29,794 bases of DNA from DATBDM01 sp036269915 (GCA_036269915.1 DATBDM010000237.1:1-29794); one strand, 5' to 3'; positions 21,099-29,070 are shown, numbered from the stretch's first letter. Notes: generated by a model from the letters alone, not told the origin. Program-made: numbers and translations.

Positions 21099-21104
21099 TA
21101 GGGT
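21099..21104 (+). promoter_or_regulatory. Possible -10 element of the STAS-kinase pair
   Basis: TAGGGT (TANNNT) lies 11 bases before an in-frame GTG (21116) and 17 before the ATG (21122) of the STAS gene. No -35 is obvious. It is weaker than the other -10 candidates. Confidence 0.3.
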
Positions 21105-21121
21105 CCGCGGCGCTGGTGGAC

Positions 21122-21457
21122 ATGGGCGACGAGCAGACCGACAGCTTCGACGTGGTCGAGCGCGCGGACGGAGACCGCGCGTGGATCGCCTTGCACGGCG
21201 AGCTCGACCTCGCCACGGTCGACGAGGTGCGCGCGCGGCTGGATGCGCTGCGCGCCGAGGGTCGCCCGGTGGTGCTCGACCTCGACCAGCTGACGTTCAT
21301 GGACTCGACCGGGATCCGGCTCGTGCTCGAGGCCGTGCGACACCGCGAGCGCGATGGCTGGCGCTTCGAGGTGACCCGGGGATCGACCGCCGTGCAGCGC
21401 ATCTTCGCGGCCGCGCGGATCGACGACCGGCTGCCGTACGCGTCGAAGGACGACTGA
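21122..21457 (+). CDS. STAS-domain anti-sigma factor antagonist (RsbV/SpoIIAA type)
   Basis: 111 residues, one STAS domain. In partner-switching systems such proteins bind and release an anti-sigma kinase, being controlled by phosphorylation at a conserved Ser in the motif DSTG. That is Ser62 here (LTFMDSTGIRLVLEAVRH). The N-terminal strand IALHGELDLATVDEVRARL is the family opening. The start is ATG 21122; GTG 21116 would add two residues. One base separates the stop from the GTG of the HATPase gene, its probable kinase partner. The phosphatase gene 4 bases beyond on the opposite strand completes the set. Confidence 0.92.
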   Translation: MGDEQTDSFDVVERADGDRAWIALHGELDLATVDEVRARLDALRAEGRPVVLDLDQLTFMDSTGIRLVLEAVRHRERDGWRFEVTRGSTAVQRIFAAARIDDRLPYASKDD

Positions 21458-21458
21458 C

Positions 21459-21821
21459 GTGGCGTCCCGCGCCGAGACCCTGGAGCTGCCGTCGGCGGCG
21501 GTCGCCGCCCGGCTGGCACGGCGCCACGTGGAGCGGCACCTCTCCTCGCTGCCCCGCGGCCGCCGGCCCGATGCGCGGCTGCTCGTCTCCGAGCTGGTCA
21601 CGAACGCCTTCCGGCACGGCATGCCGCCGATCACGCTGACCACCGAGCTGCACCGGGATTTCCTGCGGGTCGAGGTCGCCGACTCCGGCGGCGGGCGCCC
21701 CCGGCGCCGCGCCAGGCCGAGCGCGGACGGCGGCTGGGGACTGCTGCTCGTCGAGCAGGCGAGCGACCGCTGGGGCGTCGCCGACGGCTCGATGCGCGTC
21801 TGGTTCGAGATCGACCGCTAG
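21459..21821 (+). CDS. Serine-kinase anti-sigma factor of RsbW type (HATPase)
   Basis: 120 residues with the GHKL ATPase fold. N-box: LVSELVTNAFRHG (Glu45, Asn49). G1 box: VEVADSGGGRP (Asp75). G2 box: GGWGLLLVEQASDRW (91-105). Such proteins phosphorylate the STAS antagonist and bind a sigma factor, or act only as kinases of the signalling chain. The GTG at 21459 follows the STAS stop by one base, so the two genes are coupled. No sigma factor gene is adjacent, so the downstream target is unknown. Its stop and the phosphatase stop lie in an inverted repeat CTAGG-TG-CCTAG (21818-21829). Confidence 0.9.
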   Translation: MASRAETLELPSAAVAARLARRHVERHLSSLPRGRRPDARLLVSELVTNAFRHGMPPITLTTELHRDFLRVEVADSGGGRPRRRARPSADGGWGLLLVEQASDRWGVADGSMRVWFEIDR

Positions 21822-21825
21822 GTGC

Positions 21826-23814
21826 CTAGGCCGGCGTCCGTGCCGCGACGCCGAGGAACTCGAGCGCGATGGCCGCCGTGTCGTCGCGGCGGCGCTGCTC
21901 GGGCTCGATCGCGAGGGCCGCGTCGAGGTGGGCGATGATGCCCGTCGCGGTCGCGGGCCCCTCGCGGAGGCGGTCGAGGATCCGCTTCTCGTCGAGCCGG
22001 CCGCGGTGGCTCATCGCGTCGAGCACCCCGTCGGTGAAGAGCACGAGCACGTCGCCCGGCCGCACCGTCGCCTCGCGCACGGGCCACTCCACCTCGCCGA
22101 ACGCGCCCGCGAGCGGTCCGGCGCTGCCGAGCGGGGTCGCGTCGCCGTCGCGCACGAGCACCGGCAGCGGATGGCCGGCGCACGCGATGCGCACGATCCC
22201 GGCGCGCTCGCCGTCCGTGCGCAGGTGCAGGCAGGCGGCGGTGCACAGTGCCATCTCCGGGAGCTGCAGCAGCGTGTCGTTGAGCTGTGCGATCGCGCGG
22301 GCCGGGTCGCCGGTCAGCGCGGCCGCCGTGCGCAGCGTGTGGCGCGCCAGCGCGGTCAGCGTCGCCGCGGGCGGCCCGTGCCCGGCGACGTCGCCGATCA
22401 CGACCATCCAGTCCTCGCCGGCCCGGAACGCGTCGAAGAAGTCGCCGCCGACCTCGGCGATCTCGCCGGCCGGGTGATACAGCGCGGCCGCCGACCAGCC
22501 GGGCATCCACGGCATCGGCGGCGGCAGCATGCCGCGCTGCAGCGTCGCCGCGATCTCGGCGTGCTCCGTGTAGAGCTGGGCGTTGAGCACCGCGGTGGCC
22601 GCCCGTGCGGCGAGCTCCTCGGCGAGCGAGACGTCCTCGGGCGCGAACGGGCGCTGCGGGTCGCCACGCGCGAGCAGCATCGCCCCGAGGCGGCGCCCGC
22701 CGGCGTCGAGCGGGACGGTGAGGATCGAGCTCAGGCCCACGCCGCGCAGCATCTCGAGGTGCTCGGGGTCGTCGGCGTAGCCTTCGAGCGCCCCCTCGGG
22801 AACCTGCACGAGCGAGGTGCCGGCCTCGCCGCGCAGCACCGCGGCGCGCGGCGAGTCGTCGGTCATGAGCGCCGGCTTGTACTCCTGCAGCCGGCGCCCG
22901 AGCGCGACCTTCTCGGGATCCGCGTGGGCGATCGCGACCTCCTCGACCGAGTCCCTCGGGCCGGGCAGCGAGACCGAGCACCAGTCGGCCAGGCCGGGCA
23001 CGGCGACCTCGGCGACCCGCTGCAGGGTGGACTCGTAGTCGAGGCTGCGCGACAGCTCCGCCGTCGCCTCGGAGAGCAGCCGCTCGCGAAGCTCGGCGCG
23101 CTTGATCGCGGTCAGGTCCTCGATCACGTTGACGACGCTGTCGCCCTGCGGCCCGTCGCCGCGGATCAGCGTGGCCTTGTTGAGCAGCCAGCGCTCCTCG
23201 CCCGTGGCGATCACGACGTTGCGCACGAGCAGCGGCGGCGCCTCGGCCTCGCCATGCAGCAGCCGGTAGCCGGGCAGCTGGGTGCGGGCGAGCGAGTGGC
23301 CCTGCTCGTCGAAGACCGCGAAGCGCGACATGACGCTTCCGGGCGCGGCGCCCAGCAGGTCCTCGGGCGAGCCGGCGCGCAGCAGCGAGACCGCGGCGTC
23401 GTTGACGTAGACCATCATGCCGTCGGCGGACATCACGGTGACGGCCTCGCCGAGCGCGTCCAGCGAGCTGGTCAGGCGCCGCTCGACACGGGTCAGCCGC
23501 TGCGCGTTCGCCGCCTCGGACTCCGCGCGAACCCGCAGCGCGGCCAGTACGACGGCGAGCGCCGAGCCGATCGCCGCGACGAGCACCGCGACGGCCCAGC
23601 GGCTCGTCCAGGTGTCGGTCGCGGCCGCGCCGATCAGCGCGCCCAGGAGCGCGAGGACGGCGACGATCGACGTCTCGCGGACGTCGCCGAACAGCGCGAC
23701 GCTCATCGGCGCGAGCACCAGCGACGCCGCCACGACGGGGTAGCCGTCCGTGACGATGTTGGCCGCGACGAGCACCGCCGCCAGCGCCGCGCCCAACCCG
23801 ACCCGGCGGGTCAT
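21826..23814 (-). CDS. Membrane PAS/GAF sensor with SpoIIE/RsbU phosphatase domain
   Basis: 662 residues. Residues 1-~97 carry about four hydrophobic helices (e.g. VGLGAALAAVLVAANIV, TSIVAVLALLGALIGAAA, WAVAVLVAAIGSALAVVLAA). A PAS domain covers ~108-235 (SSLDALGEAVTVMSADGMMV, LEDLTAIKRAELRERLL-like end), a GAF domain ~245-410 (LADWCSVSLPG, ILTVPLDAGGRRLGAMLLAR), and the PP2C-type SpoIIE domain ~430-655 (GGDFFDAF, VIGDVAGHGPPAA, VLVLFTDGVLDA, RDDTAAIAL, with the metal-binding Asp residues). It should dephosphorylate a phospho-STAS protein in response to a signal sensed at the membrane. ATG at 23814 overlaps the P5CDH stop by 4 bases (ATGA), an unusual partner for such a phosphatase. Confidence 0.93.
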   Translation of the reverse strand: MTRRVGLGAALAAVLVAANIVTDGYPVVAASLVLAPMSVALFGDVRETSIVAVLALLGALIGAAATDTWTSRWAVAVLVAAIGSALAVVLAALRVRAESEAANAQRLTRVERRLTSSLDALGEAVTVMSADGMMVYVNDAAVSLLRAGSPEDLLGAAPGSVMSRFAVFDEQGHSLARTQLPGYRLLHGEAEAPPLLVRNVVIATGEERWLLNKATLIRGDGPQGDSVVNVIEDLTAIKRAELRERLLSEATAELSRSLDYESTLQRVAEVAVPGLADWCSVSLPGPRDSVEEVAIAHADPEKVALGRRLQEYKPALMTDDSPRAAVLRGEAGTSLVQVPEGALEGYADDPEHLEMLRGVGLSSILTVPLDAGGRRLGAMLLARGDPQRPFAPEDVSLAEELAARAATAVLNAQLYTEHAEIAATLQRGMLPPPMPWMPGWSAAALYHPAGEIAEVGGDFFDAFRAGEDWMVVIGDVAGHGPPAATLTALARHTLRTAAALTGDPARAIAQLNDTLLQLPEMALCTAACLHLRTDGERAGIVRIACAGHPLPVLVRDGDATPLGSAGPLAGAFGEVEWPVREATVRPGDVLVLFTDGVLDAMSHRGRLDEKRILDRLREGPATATGIIAHLDAALAIEPEQRRRDDTAAIALEFLGVAARTPA

Positions 23815-25400
23815 ACGACGAGGCCGTGTCGCATGGTGTTCTCCGTCACCACCCGCGGCTCGACGAAGTGCAGCAGGTACCCCGGGCCGCCCGCCTTGGT
23901 GCCGGTACCCGACAGCCGGTTGCCGCCGAAGGGCTGGCGGGCGACCATCGCGCCGGTGATGTAGCGGTTGACGTAGAGGTTGCCGACGGGGGAGCGCTCG
24001 ACCACGCGGTCGACCGTGTCCGGGTTGCGGCAGAAGAGCCCACCGGTGAGGGCGAACGGCGAGGCGTCGACGCGGTCGCAGGCGTCGTCGACGTCGCGCA
24101 CGCGCTCGAGGGCGAGCAACGGCCCGAAGATCTCCTCGCCGAGCACGGCGGAGCTCTCGGGCAGGTCGGTCGCCAGCGACGGTGTCGCGAACCAGCCGCC
24201 GTCCGGGACCGACCGCGCGCGGGCGGCGACGCGGCCCTCGCGCTCGGCGAGCGCGGCGTAGCGCGCGACGCGCTCGGCGGCCTCGCGCTCGATCACCGGC
24301 GGCACGTCGATCGCCAGGTCGGAGGCCTGGCCGACCTCGAGGACCTCGATCGCGCCGGAGAGCCGCTGCACGAGCGCGTCGTGGATCGCCTCGTGGGCGA
24401 GCACGCGCGAGGCGGCCGAGCACTTCTGCCCGGCGTAGGTGAACGCGGAGCGCACGAGCCCGGGTACGACCTCGTCGAGGTCGGCGTCGGAGTCGACGAT
24501 CACGCAGTTCTTGCCGCCCATCTCGGCGACGACGCGCTTGAGGTGCTTCTGGCCGGGCGCCAGCTCGGCGGCGGCGCGGATGATCCCGAGGCCGACCGGC
24601 CCCGAGCCGGTGAAGGCGATCACGTGCACGCGCCGGTCCTCGACCAGCGCGGCGCCGACGTCGCCCTCGCCGGGCAGCAGGCTGAGCACGCCCGACGGCA
24701 GGCCGCCCGCGTGCAGCGCCTGCGCGATCGCGTAGCCGCACCCCGGCGCCTGCTCGGCGGGCTTGAGCACGACGGCGTTGCCGGTCGCGAGGCCCGCCGC
24801 CGTCATCCCGCAGGGGATGGCGATCGGGAAGTTCCAGGGTGAGATCACCGCGACGACCCCGCGCGCCGCCCAGCGCAGCGTGTTGCGCTCCCCGGGCGGC
24901 TGGATCAGCTGGTCGAGCGCAGAGCCCGGCAGCATGGCGGGCCGCTCCTCGAGCTCGATCGCTCCGCGGGCGTAGTACTCGAGGAAGTCGATCGCCTCGC
25001 AGACGTCGGCGTCGGCCTCCGCCCAGGGCTTGGCCGCCTCGCGTACCTCGAGCGCGGCGAGCTCCACCCGCCGCTCCCGCATCCAGGCCGCGGCGCGCAA
25101 CAGCACCGCGGCGCGCTCGGCGGCCGGCGTCTTCGCCCAGCCGCGCGCGGCGCGCGACGCCGTCTCGAGCGCCGCCTCGGTCTCTTCGGGCCCGGCGGAC
25201 GCGGCGAGCGCGACGACGCGGTCCGGCCGGCCCGGATCGGTCGACGGCAGCTCGTCGCCCTCGCGGCGCTCGTCGCCGATCCACACCGGCACGCGCACCG
25301 GGCCGCGGGAGTCGAGCGCGGCGAGCGCGTCGCCGAGCCCGGCGCGCACCGCGGGACGGCGCAGCTCGAGGATCGGCTCGTTCTGGAACGGAGAGATCAC
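23811..25400 (-). CDS. Delta-1-pyrroline-5-carboxylate dehydrogenase
   Basis: 529-residue ALDH-superfamily enzyme that oxidises glutamate semialdehyde/P5C to glutamate with NAD+, the second step of proline breakdown. Motifs are ISPWNFPIAIPCGMTAAGLA (Asn190), FTGS (263-266), general-base Glu293 (VAEMGGKN), catalytic Cys327 (AGQKCSA) and EEIFGPLLALERV. The N-terminus PFQNEPILELRRP and the terminal FVEPRVVTENTMRHG match the PutA/RocA type. GTG at 25400 overlaps the PRODH stop by 4 bases; no other start precedes the conserved FQNEP. Together with the upstream 453-residue PRODH the two make about 982 residues, the size of a short PutA, so this looks like a split PutA. Confidence 0.95.
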   Translation of the reverse strand: MISPFQNEPILELRRPAVRAGLGDALAALDSRGPVRVPVWIGDERREGDELPSTDPGRPDRVVALAASAGPEETEAALETASRAARGWAKTPAAERAAVLLRAAAWMRERRVELAALEVREAAKPWAEADADVCEAIDFLEYYARGAIELEERPAMLPGSALDQLIQPPGERNTLRWAARGVVAVISPWNFPIAIPCGMTAAGLATGNAVVLKPAEQAPGCGYAIAQALHAGGLPSGVLSLLPGEGDVGAALVEDRRVHVIAFTGSGPVGLGIIRAAAELAPGQKHLKRVVAEMGGKNCVIVDSDADLDEVVPGLVRSAFTYAGQKCSAASRVLAHEAIHDALVQRLSGAIEVLEVGQASDLAIDVPPVIEREAAERVARYAALAEREGRVAARARSVPDGGWFATPSLATDLPESSAVLGEEIFGPLLALERVRDVDDACDRVDASPFALTGGLFCRNPDTVDRVVERSPVGNLYVNRYITGAMVARQPFGGNRLSGTGTKAGGPGYLLHFVEPRVVTENTMRHGLVV

Positions 25401-26758
25401 GCAGGCACCTGCGGCGGCGCCAGCAGCTCCGCTACGGCGACGCCGTTGGCCTGCGCCGCGAGGAACGAGTCGTTGCTCGTGTTCTCCAGCAACCGCCGCA
25501 CGAGGTAGGCCATGCCCGCGACGAGATCGCCGACCGGGCAGTAGGCGCGCACGCGCAGGTCCTGGCGGGCGATCGCGGCCTGCAGCGGATCGCCGAGGCC
25601 GCGCAGCACCTGCAGCTCGAGGTCCTCGTCGCGGCCGCCCGAGAGCCGGTTGTAGGCCACGGCGTGCGCGACCGAGCGCAGGTTGTGCGAGGCGATCGCG
25701 ACCCGCAGCGCCGCACCGCTCGAGCGGGCGTCGATCAGCCGGCGGGTGAGCTGCTCGAAGTTGCGGTCGGTGTCGGCCTTGTGCTCGAACACCGGGCTGG
25801 GCCAGCCGTGCTGGCGCGCCTCGACGAGCTCGTGATCCCAGTAGGCGCCCTTGACCAAGCGCACCGTGAGCGGATGGGCGCGCTCGTGGCGACGCAGCCA
25901 GTCGACGATCGTGTCGAGGCTCTGCGGCGAGTCGCGCAGGTAGGCCTGCAGCACCATCCCGGCCGACGGCCCGGCGCGGAACTCGTCCTCGGCGAGCAGG
26001 TCGAGCACGAGCTCGAGCACCGCGTCGCGGGAGTCCATCGACTCCATGTCGATGTGCAGGTGCGCGCCGCGCTCGCGCGCCTGGCGCAGCAGCGGGCGCA
26101 GGCGGTCGGCGGCGTCGCGCTGGCCGCGCTCGGGCGCGTCGGGGCGCAGCAGCGGCGTGAGGGCGGAGACCTTCACCGACAGGTTCGCGCGCGGCAGGGC
26201 GCCGGCGGAATCGCGCTCGAGCTGCGGGCGCGCCGGCCAGCGCTGCGCGGCGTCGGCGAGCGTGTCGAGCGCCTCCGCGCAGCGGTCGGCGTACCGCTGT
26301 GCCTCGTCCTGGGTCACGGTGGCCTCGCCGAGCAGGTCGACGGAGGAGGCGACGCCGTCCTTCCACAGCTCGCGCAGGACGCCGAGCGCGGCCTTCGGGC
26401 TCTCGCCCACGATGAAGCGATGCGCCATGTGCCGGACGCCGGTCGCGGCGGCGGCGCCGAGCGCCGTGCGGCCGGCCTTCGTGTTGCCCATCCGCATCGC
26501 GACCGAGATCGGCGGCGGCGGCGTCTCGACCTCTCGCAGGAAGCCGACCAGGTGGCGCGAGAGGTCCTCGAGCGAGCGGCACGCGGGCACGACGTCGACG
26601 AAGCGGAACAGCGCCGCCTTGAGCTCCGCGTCCTGCGACGCGAGGTCCATCGCCTTGTCGTCGAACGCCTTCAGCGGATTGCGCTGCACGGGCATGTCGC
26701 GCGCGAGCCGGCTGCCCACGGCGAACAGCTCCGCCTCCAGGGCGGCCTCGTCCATCAT
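25397..26758 (-). CDS. Proline dehydrogenase (PutA-type, stand-alone)
   Basis: 453-residue FAD enzyme that oxidises proline to P5C. The barrel has the family motifs ANLSVKVSALTPLL, HLHIDMESMDSRD, LTVRLVKGAYWDHELVEARQ, VAIASHNLRSVAHAV and the C-terminal RAYCPVGDLVAGMAYLVRRL followed by ENTSNDSF. Stand-alone bacterial PRODHs such as the Thermus and mycobacterial enzymes are about 310 residues. The extra N-terminal ~140 residues here (MMDEAALEAELFAVGSRLAR, then DKAMDLASQDAELKAALFRF) resemble the helical domain before the PutA barrel. The start is the first of two adjacent ATGs (26758). TAGAGT on the minus strand (26766-26771) ends 7 bases before it. The operon continues with P5CDH and the SpoIIE phosphatase, each overlapping by 4 bases. 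Confidence 0.95.
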   Translation of the reverse strand: MMDEAALEAELFAVGSRLARDMPVQRNPLKAFDDKAMDLASQDAELKAALFRFVDVVPACRSLEDLSRHLVGFLREVETPPPPISVAMRMGNTKAGRTALGAAAATGVRHMAHRFIVGESPKAALGVLRELWKDGVASSVDLLGEATVTQDEAQRYADRCAEALDTLADAAQRWPARPQLERDSAGALPRANLSVKVSALTPLLRPDAPERGQRDAADRLRPLLRQARERGAHLHIDMESMDSRDAVLELVLDLLAEDEFRAGPSAGMVLQAYLRDSPQSLDTIVDWLRRHERAHPLTVRLVKGAYWDHELVEARQHGWPSPVFEHKADTDRNFEQLTRRLIDARSSGAALRVAIASHNLRSVAHAVAYNRLSGGRDEDLELQVLRGLGDPLQAAIARQDLRVRAYCPVGDLVAGMAYLVRRLLENTSNDSFLAAQANGVAVAELLAPPQVPA

Positions 26759-26785
26759 GGCCAGCACTCTACGTAGACTCGCGGG
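26759..26785. promoter_or_regulatory. 27-base divergent promoter region
   Basis: The whole gap between the PRODH and glycosyltransferase starts is 27 bases. A perfect palindrome TCTACGTAGA (26768-26777) supplies a -10-like hexamer to each side: TAGACT (26774-26779, plus) ends 6 bases before ATG 26786, and TAGAGT (26766-26771, minus) ends 7 bases before ATG 26758. There is no Shine-Dalgarno sequence on either side, consistent with two leaderless transcripts. Confidence 0.6.
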
Positions 26786-27721
26786 ATGCCGCTCGTGAGC
26801 GTGGTCGCGCCGATGCACGACGAGGCGGAGACCGTGACGCGCTTCCACGAGCGTGTCGCGGCCGCCCTGGAGGGGGAGACGTGGGAGCTCGTCGTCGTCG
26901 ACGACGGATCGCGCGACGCCACCGGCGCGCGGCTGGCCGAGCTGAGCGACGCCGACGCCCGCGTGCGGGTCGTGATGCTCTCGCGCTCCTTCGGTCACCA
27001 GGCCGCTCTGACGGCGGGGCTCGAGCACGCGCGCGGCGACGTGGTGGTGATGCTCGACGGCGACCTCCAGGACCCGCCCGAGCTGATCACGGAGATGCTC
27101 GCGCGCTGGCGCGACGGCTCCGACGTGGTCTACGCGGTGCGCTCGGACCGGGCGGGTGAGAGCCCGTTCAAGCTGATCACCGCGCGCTGGTTCTACCGCC
27201 TCTTCCGCCGCGTCACCGACGTCGAGCTCGCGCCCGACTCGGGCGACTTCCGGCTGATGTCGCGGCGGGCGCTGGACGCACTGCTCGCCATGCCCGAGCG
27301 CAACCGCTTCCTGCGGGGGATGAGCGTGTGGGTGGGCTTCACCCAGACCGCGGTGCCGTTCGCCCGCGAGGCGCGCGCCGCCGGCCGCACGAAGTACACG
27401 CTCTCGCGCATGCTGCGCTTCTCCTTCGATGCCATCACGAGCTTCTCCAATCGTCCGCTGCAGCTCGCGACCTTCCTGGGCTTCGTCTGCTCGCTGCTCG
27501 CCTTCCTGGCGATCCCGCTGACCGTCGTCGCCCGCTACGCGAACATCTACGAGCGCGGCGTCCCGACGACGATCGTCGTCGTGCTGCTCCTCGGTGGGAT
27601 CCAGCTGATCACGGTCGGGATCATCGGCGAGTACGTGGGCCGCATCTACGACGAGGTCAAGAACCGGCCGCTGTACGTCGTCCGCGATCGCATCAACGCC
27701 GAGCCGCCCGAGCACCCGTGA
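26786..27721 (+). CDS. Polyprenyl-phosphate glycosyltransferase, GT2 (GtrB/DPM1-like)
   Basis: 311 residues. The GT2 catalytic domain has WELVVVDDGSRDAT (Asp39/40), SRSFGHQAALTAGL, and the metal-binding VVVMLDGDLQDPPEL (Asp91, Asp93), followed by the PDSGDFRLMSRRALDALLAM acceptor region. Two C-terminal hydrophobic hairpins (about 227-251 and 262-282) anchor it in the membrane, with IGEYVGRIYDEVKNRPLYVV at the end. Related enzymes transfer a sugar from a nucleotide donor to undecaprenyl- or decaprenyl-phosphate for cell-surface glycans. The donor cannot be read. ATG 26786 follows a TAGACT hexamer by 6 bases. The stop overlaps the GTG of the FAD oxidoreductase (GTGA), so they are co-translated. 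Confidence 0.94.
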   Translation: MPLVSVVAPMHDEAETVTRFHERVAAALEGETWELVVVDDGSRDATGARLAELSDADARVRVVMLSRSFGHQAALTAGLEHARGDVVVMLDGDLQDPPELITEMLARWRDGSDVVYAVRSDRAGESPFKLITARWFYRLFRRVTDVELAPDSGDFRLMSRRALDALLAMPERNRFLRGMSVWVGFTQTAVPFAREARAAGRTKYTLSRMLRFSFDAITSFSNRPLQLATFLGFVCSLLAFLAIPLTVVARYANIYERGVPTTIVVVLLLGGIQLITVGIIGEYVGRIYDEVKNRPLYVVRDRINAEPPEHP

Positions 27722-29070
27722 GGATCGCGGTCATCGGCGCCGGGGTCGCGGGCCTCGTCGCCGCGCACCGGCTCTGCCAGGCCGGGGAGACGGTCGACGT
27801 CTACGAGCGCTGGCCGGGGCTCGGGGGCCAGGCGGCGACGCTCGACGTCGGCGGCGGCCACCGGCTCGAGCGCTACTACCACCACCTGTTCACGACCGAC
27901 CGCCACATCGCGGCGCTGTTCGACGAGCTCGGGCTCGAGGACGAGCTCGAGTGGCGCGAATCGACCACGGCGATGCTCGCGCGCGGTCGCCTGTGGCCGT
28001 TCACCACGCCGGGCGACCTGCTGCGTTTCGGGCCGATGCCGCCGCCGGCGCGCGTGCGCATGGGCGCGGCCGCGGTGGCGCTGCAGCGCTTCGCCGGCAA
28101 GCCGGAGCCCTACGAGGAGATCACCGCCCAGGCCTGGATCGAGCGCTGGATGGGCCGCGCGGCGTGGCGGGAGGTGTGGGGGCCGCTGCTACGCGGCAAG
28201 TTCGGCCCGCGCGCGGGCGACATCGCGATGGTCTGGCTGTGGAGCAAGCTGCGCCTGCGCCGCGGCGAGGACGCCTCCGACGAGCGCCTCGGCTACCCGC
28301 GCAGCTCCTGGGAGCCGCTGCTGGAGGCCCTGCGCGCCTCGATCGAGGACCGCGGCGGGCGGGTGCTGATCGACCGGCCCGCGGCGCGGATCGCGCCGGC
28401 GGACGGCCGCTGGGAGGTGCGTGCCGGGGCGCCGGGCTCGTTCCGCACCGGCCATGACCCCCGCGCGTTCGCGCCCGACGGCGAGCTCGAGCGCTACGAC
28501 CGCGTGCTGGCGACCGTGCCGAGCGACGTCTTCGCGCAGCTCGTCGCGCCCGGCGTCCTGCCCGGCGCCTACCGCGCGCGGCTCGACGCGACCGAGTACT
28601 GCGCTGCGCTGTGCCTGCTGCTCGAGGTCGACCGCCGGGTCACGCCCTACTACTGGACCAACGTCGCCGAGCCGGGCGTGCCCTTCGTCGGGCTGATCGA
28701 GCACACGAACTTCGTCGAGCCCGAGCGCTACGACGGCCGCCGCTTCCTCTACGTGGCGAACTACCTGCCGCACGGCGACCCGCTGCTCGAGCTCGACGCC
28801 GAGGCGCTGCTCGCCCGCTACGAGCCGGGTCTGCGGCTGGCCAACCCGGCGTGGGAGCGCGGCTGGGTGCGCGGGCTGTGGCGCTTCACCGAGCCGGCCG
28901 CGCAGCCGATCGTCACGGTGGGCTATCGCGGGCGGATCCCGCCGCTCGAGACGGGCGCGCCGGGGCTGCTGCTCGCCAACACGACGCAGATCTATCCCGA
29001 GGACCGCGGGACCAACTACGCGGTGCGGCTGGGCGACGAGGCCGCGCGGGCGGTGCTCGCCGTCAGCTGA
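27718..29070 (+). CDS. FAD-dependent oxidoreductase (amine oxidase/protoporphyrinogen oxidase-like)
   Basis: 450 residues. The dinucleotide-binding motif VIGAGVAGLVAAHRL (5-19) is followed by DVYERWPGLGGQAAT, where the Glu likely binds the ribose of FAD. A second conserved stretch, YYHHLFTTDRHIAALFDELG, is characteristic of FAD proteins found next to polyprenyl-phosphate sugar transferases and resembling UDP-galactopyranose mutase-like folds. The C-terminal part has a typical FAD-binding end (TTQIYPEDRGTNYAVRLGDE). The start GTG 27718 overlaps the GT2 stop by 4 bases. Catalytic role and substrate are unknown; coupling with the glycosyltransferase suggests modification of a lipid-linked sugar or prenyl chain. 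Its last 8 bases overlap the opposing B12-protein gene. Confidence 0.9.
   Translation: MRIAVIGAGVAGLVAAHRLCQAGETVDVYERWPGLGGQAATLDVGGGHRLERYYHHLFTTDRHIAALFDELGLEDELEWRESTTAMLARGRLWPFTTPGDLLRFGPMPPPARVRMGAAAVALQRFAGKPEPYEEITAQAWIERWMGRAAWREVWGPLLRGKFGPRAGDIAMVWLWSKLRLRRGEDASDERLGYPRSSWEPLLEALRASIEDRGGRVLIDRPAARIAPADGRWEVRAGAPGSFRTGHDPRAFAPDGELERYDRVLATVPSDVFAQLVAPGVLPGAYRARLDATEYCAALCLLLEVDRRVTPYYWTNVAEPGVPFVGLIEHTNFVEPERYDGRRFLYVANYLPHGDPLLELDAEALLARYEPGLRLANPAWERGWVRGLWRFTEPAAQPIVTVGYRGRIPPLETGAPGLLLANTTQIYPEDRGTNYAVRLGDEAARAVLAVS

Noticed and set aside
4001..21829. CTAG-containing palindromes at convergent stops (4001-4004, 13320-13331, 21818-21829) as special terminators
   Set aside because: Opposing TAG stops create CTAG by themselves, and CTAG also occurs inside a gene (12798-12801).
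21826..25284. A single fused P5CDH-phosphatase protein
   Set aside because: The phosphatase frame crosses the P5CDH gene only as an Arg-rich shadow; P5CDH itself is intact in another frame with its own stop at 23811.
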